A DNA stretch of 8,615 bases from JBDGSM01 sp042217615 (GTDB taxonomy: Archaea > Nanohalarchaeota > Nanosalinia > Nanosalinales > Nanosalinaceae), in the NCBI GenBank assembly GCA_042217615.1, contig JBDGSI010000007.1:1-8615 (forward strand), read 5' to 3'. Position numbers and translations under genes: made by a program. Below, piece by piece: positions 6,698-8,615 of the stretch (position 1 is its first letter; each line of letters begins with the position of its first letter). The notes beneath the pieces are model-generated. The model saw only the letters and a list, made by a program, of their open reading frames with translations, was not told where the DNA came from and searched no databases.

Positions 6698-7486
6698 ATG
6701 GTAGAGTGCAGTTTTTGCGGCGAAAGCTTTGATTCTGAGAGAGAACTCCATATTCACTGGGGAGAAAGCCATGAAGACGAGTTGAACTATCATCAGGAAG
6801 AGGAAGTTAAGAAAGCGGAAAGAGAAGTGGAAGCAGAGAAGGAGTCAAGGCGTTCTCGGAGAAGAAAGATGCTTTTGAAAGCAGGTACAGGCCTTGCAGG
6901 ACTTATTGTAGTTGCATTGGTTTTGCCGCAGATCCTGACTTTTTTCCAGGGAAATTCCTTTAAGCTTGATCAGCAGCCTACTATGGGCAGCGAGAACGCT
7001 TCAGTCCAGGTTGTAATGTTCGGCGATTACAGATGTCCTGCATGCAAAAGCTTTGATGAAAACGTTCTTCCAAGGCTTAAGAACAACTATATAGGAGAGA
7101 ATATCAGCTTCCACTTCATTAACTACGTTATACTTGGGGAAGGATCAAAGCAGGCGGCCAAAGCAAGCGAGTGCGTCTACAGAAAAGACCCTGAAAACTT
7201 CTGGAGCTTCCACGATACAGTATACAAAAACCAAGGCCCTGAAAGCACGAGGTGGGTGTCAGAGGACCTGCTTACACGTATAGCAACACAGGAAACCGAC
7301 ATTAAGCCAGAAACCCTCCAGCAATGCATAGCAGAAAACAGTTCAATCCAAGAAGCAGTAGAAATGGACAAAAAGATCGGCAGAAAAGCAGGAGTAGCCG
7401 GAACACCTACAATCTTCGTCAACGGAGAAAGAGTAGGCAGTTCCTACAACGCCATAAAACAGGCGATAGAAAGCCATCTAAACTAA
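6698..7486 (+). CDS. Membrane-anchored DsbA-like thiol oxidoreductase with N-terminal C2H2 zinc finger
   Basis: From the ATG at 6698 the protein has 262 residues. Residues 4-25 form a classical C2H2 zinc finger (Cys4, Cys7, His20, His25, spacing C-x2-C-x12-H-x4-H, with hydrophobic Phe11 and Leu17). A charged, probably helical stretch follows (about 30-50), then RRSRRRK and one membrane helix (about 59-83). By the positive-inside rule the finger is cytoplasmic and the rest outside. Residues about 90-262 are a DsbA/thioredoxin-like domain with the redox motif CPAC (113-116), the cis-proline loop GTP (235-237) and two further cysteines (159, 210) that may form a structural disulfide. It probably makes or shuffles disulfides in exported proteins. 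Joining a nucleic-acid- or protein-binding finger to this domain is unusual. A frame extending up to 6653 exists but is rejected on promoter position. The next gene follows after 5 nt. Confidence 0.88.
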   Translation: MVECSFCGESFDSERELHIHWGESHEDELNYHQEEEVKKAEREVEAEKESRRSRRRKMLLKAGTGLAGLIVVALVLPQILTFFQGNSFKLDQQPTMGSENASVQVVMFGDYRCPACKSFDENVLPRLKNNYIGENISFHFINYVILGEGSKQAAKASECVYRKDPENFWSFHDTVYKNQGPESTRWVSEDLLTRIATQETDIKPETLQQCIAENSSIQEAVEMDKKIGRKAGVAGTPTIFVNGERVGSSYNAIKQAIESHLN

Positions 7487-7491
7487 GTTAA

Positions 7492-7758
7492 ATGGAGAAA
7501 GAAGACGTCCTCAAACAGTACAGAGAGAAACAGGACGAGATAAAAGACAGGATAGACGAATTTAGAAGCCTTCAAAACGCCAGCGAGGAAAGAATCTTTC
7601 AGGAACTGGTTTTCGTAATACCTCCCTCGCAGACAGGAGCGGAGAAGGCCTGGAAAGCAGTCCAACAACTGGAAAAACAAGGCCTTCTTCTTGAAGGCTC
7701 TAGAGATAGGAGAAACTTGTCACAGGCCGTTAAAAATTTCTCTACTGGAACCTGCTGA
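7492..7758 (+). CDS. Truncated Ogg2-like N-glycosylase/DNA lyase, probable gene remnant
   Basis: The 88 residues resemble the N-terminal part of archaeal 8-oxoguanine DNA glycosylase/AP lyase (Ogg2, as in Methanocaldococcus): RIDEFRSLQNASEERIFQEL, then a counterpart of the family's FCxLTPQSKA region (here FVIPPSQTGA), then AWKAVQQLEKQGLLLEGS. The family is roughly 200-220 residues. The helix-hairpin-helix and the catalytic Lys and Asp come later and are absent. The frame instead runs out as NFSTGTC, overlapping the 3' end of the convergent polymerase gene by 17 nt. The FCxLT cysteine is also lost, reading FVIPP. I infer a gene cut off by a rearrangement that brought the polymerase gene next to it. 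No continuation appears in the other plus-strand frames. It begins 5 nt after the DsbA-like gene, so it may still be expressed. Family call moderately sure, inactivity likely. Confidence 0.6.
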   Translation: MEKEDVLKQYREKQDEIKDRIDEFRSLQNASEERIFQELVFVIPPSQTGAEKAWKAVQQLEKQGLLLEGSRDRRNLSQAVKNFSTGTC

Positions 7759-8615
7759 GGCCGCTCTGCTTCCCCTTGCCTTTCAGCTGGTCTTCTGTGT
7801 AGCCGAAAACTTTCAGTACACGCATCGCTGCAGGTATCACCTGGTTCTCGATGTAGTATTCCGCGTCGTAGTCCTCTGCGTATTCAAGTATCTCTGCTTT
7901 TTCGGAAATAGAGCCTCCTCCGCTTGTGATAACGTAAGTGATCGTTGACTCCTCGGGAATCTCTTTCCCGCGTTTCTTCGCCTTTTTCGCCGCCTCGACG
8001 TGCGGAGAAGTTGAATCATACTCTTCAGGCGGCTTCGTCAATGTAGTGTAGATCTTCAGATCCTCGATAGGTACTTCACCGTTCTTCAACTGCTCTATAC
8101 GCTTCTTCGCGACCTCGAAGGCCTCCTCCACCTCGTCCTCCAGAACCTTCCTCAGAACTTCCTTCTGAGCCCTCTTTGCGATCGGGCTCCAGTCCCTGCG
8201 GACCTGCTCAAAGCCAGTTATCTTCATACCTCCCTCCTCGCCGATCAACGCGTACTTCTTCTTCGCACCTTCACCAGAATCCTTCGACGTGAAGAACCCT
8301 CTCCGGAAGTAACCTTCGAACTCCAGCTCCATGAACTCCGGAAGCTCAGAGTTCACCTTTTCAAGAAACTCATGGATATCCTCCTTGATGTTATCCTTTT
8401 TGAGGAAAACAGAGTCCGTATCGCCGTACACAATCTCGTAGCCGTCCTCCTCAGCCATCTCGATAGTCTCCTCGATGTACTCACGCCCCATGTACGTCGT
8501 TGCCTCCGCCGCTTCACGGGAATACCAGCGGGCGCCGTTGTATCCGAGGTAGCCGTAGAACGAGTTATGTAGGACCAGGCCTTCTGCCGTGACGAATTTC
8601 TCTGTATCCTCTACT
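7742..8615 (-). CDS. polB: DNA polymerase family B, C-terminal part, interrupted by an intein
   Basis: This is the replicative or repair DNA polymerase. The last 273 residues are visible (7742-8563), beginning at motif B, SFYGYLGYNGARWYSRE, which normally follows KxLAN. Motif C, YGDTDS, with the catalytic aspartates, is at 8411-8428. Next come the palm/thumb features GMKITGFEQVRRDWSPIAK and, near the end, YYIENQVIPAAMRVLKVFGY. The last residues, QSGLSRF, fit a PCNA-binding box (QxxLxxF), so the C terminus looks natural. The ATG at 8491 is internal and is not the start: the frame is open to the window edge. Upstream of the motif B serine it reads into the end of an intein rather than KVLAN. 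The N-terminal extein, with the exonuclease domain and motif A, lies outside the window. The gene is convergent with the Ogg2 remnant. Confidence 0.95.
   Translation of the reverse strand, partial: VEDTEKFVTAEGLVLHNSFYGYLGYNGARWYSREAAEATTYMGREYIEETIEMAEEDGYEIVYGDTDSVFLKKDNIKEDIHEFLEKVNSELPEFMELEFEGYFRRGFFTSKDSGEGAKKKYALIGEEGGMKITGFEQVRRDWSPIAKRAQKEVLRKVLEDEVEEAFEVAKKRIEQLKNGEVPIEDLKIYTTLTKPPEEYDSTSPHVEAAKKAKKRGKEIPEESTITYVITSGGGSISEKAEILEYAEDYDAEYYIENQVIPAAMRVLKVFGYTEDQLKGKGKQSGLSRFQ
8564..8615 (-). mobile_element. Intein C-terminal end within polB (motif B insertion site)
   Basis: The 17 visible residues before the C-extein are VEDTEKFVTAEGLVLHN, followed by Ser-Phe-Tyr-Gly-Tyr. This matches the terminal intein splicing blocks: the block F pattern V-x-D-x-x-x-F-V-x-x-x-G, then block G with the penultimate His and terminal Asn (codons 8567-8569 and 8564-8566), and Ser as the +1 nucleophile (8561-8563). 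Uninterrupted archaeal polymerases have KxLAN-SFYGY here. The site is known for inteins in Thermococcus and haloarchaeal PolB. The N-terminal splice blocks and any homing endonuclease domain lie beyond the window edge, so I cannot say whether it is full-size or mini. Confidence 0.9.

Larger units (their letters stand above)
302..8582. repeat. Highly iterated palindrome AGGCCT, about 30 dispersed copies
   Basis: Copies start at 302, 467, 781, 859, 1251, 1474, 1592, 2077, 2151, 2816, 2964, 3076, 3288, 3502, 3777, 4519, 4580, 4917, 5105, 5271, 5592, 5665, 5785, 6398, 6528, 6889, 7646, 7680, 8119 and 8577. About two would be expected by chance. They fall in all three codon phases: about 13 as Gly-Leu (GGC CTN), 12 as (Lys/Glu/Gln)-Ala (nAG GCC Tnn) and 5 as Arg-Pro (AGG CCT). 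They occur in plus- and minus-strand genes, the intein end and the Ogg2 remnant. GGCC with other flanks is only half as common (about 15). Counted by eye. Function unknown. Confidence 0.85.

Noticed and set aside
7691..7948. 85-residue plus-strand frame as the missing half of the glycosylase after a frameshift
   Set aside because: It shows no helix-hairpin-helix or catalytic Lys/Asp pattern and is simply antisense to polB.
7742..8491. ATG at 8491 as the start of a 249-residue polymerase
   Set aside because: Motif B and the intein junction lie in frame upstream. The methionine is internal.
1..8615. tRNA, rRNA, CRISPR array, insertion sequence
   Set aside because: I saw no regularly spaced repeats, transposase frame or tRNA-like arrangement. 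The AGGCCT copies are irregularly spaced and inside genes, unlike CRISPR repeats.

Overview
The window looks like chromosomal DNA from a halophilic archaeon, and a nanohaloarchaeon-like (DPANN) lineage is my best guess. The supporting signs are very Asp/Glu-rich proteins (notably the E2 linkers), an archaeal family-B DNA polymerase carrying an intein, archaeal winged-helix and C2H2 zinc-finger proteins, TATA boxes about 26-28 nt ahead of start codons (leaderless genes), and moderate GC. The lineage is inferred from style; no marker gene settles it.

Layout. (1) 1-3397, plus strand: the end of a 2-oxoacid dehydrogenase operon. It holds the 3' end of E1 beta, a small two-helix membrane protein of unknown function, E2 (one lipoyl domain, two E3-binding-like domains, catalytic domain) and E3. 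Gaps are 0-6 nt. Together E1, E2 and E3 would oxidatively decarboxylate pyruvate or a branched-chain 2-oxoacid to acyl-CoA plus NADH. (2) 3403-6145: a T-tract, a 14-nt perfect palindrome just before the start codon, and a large SERCA-like P-type cation ATPase whose M4 glutamate is replaced by valine. (3) 6155-6592, minus strand: a cysteine-rich tandem winged-helix regulator, convergent with the ATPase gene. (4) 6593-6697: a compact divergent control region with one leaderless-type promoter in each direction. (5) 6698-7758, plus strand: an unusual membrane protein joining a cytoplasmic C2H2 zinc finger to an outward DsbA-like thiol oxidoreductase, then a truncated Ogg2-like DNA glycosylase remnant. 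(6) 7742-8615, minus strand: the C-terminal part of DNA polymerase B. The frame runs upstream into the C-terminal end of an intein inserted at polymerase motif B (HN/SFYGY).

Across everything lies a dense scatter of one palindrome, AGGCCT. I count 30 copies in 8.6 kb against roughly two expected, in all three codon frames and in genes on both strands. It resembles the highly iterated palindrome HIP1 of cyanobacteria in style, though not in sequence. This is the strongest unexplained signal in the window.
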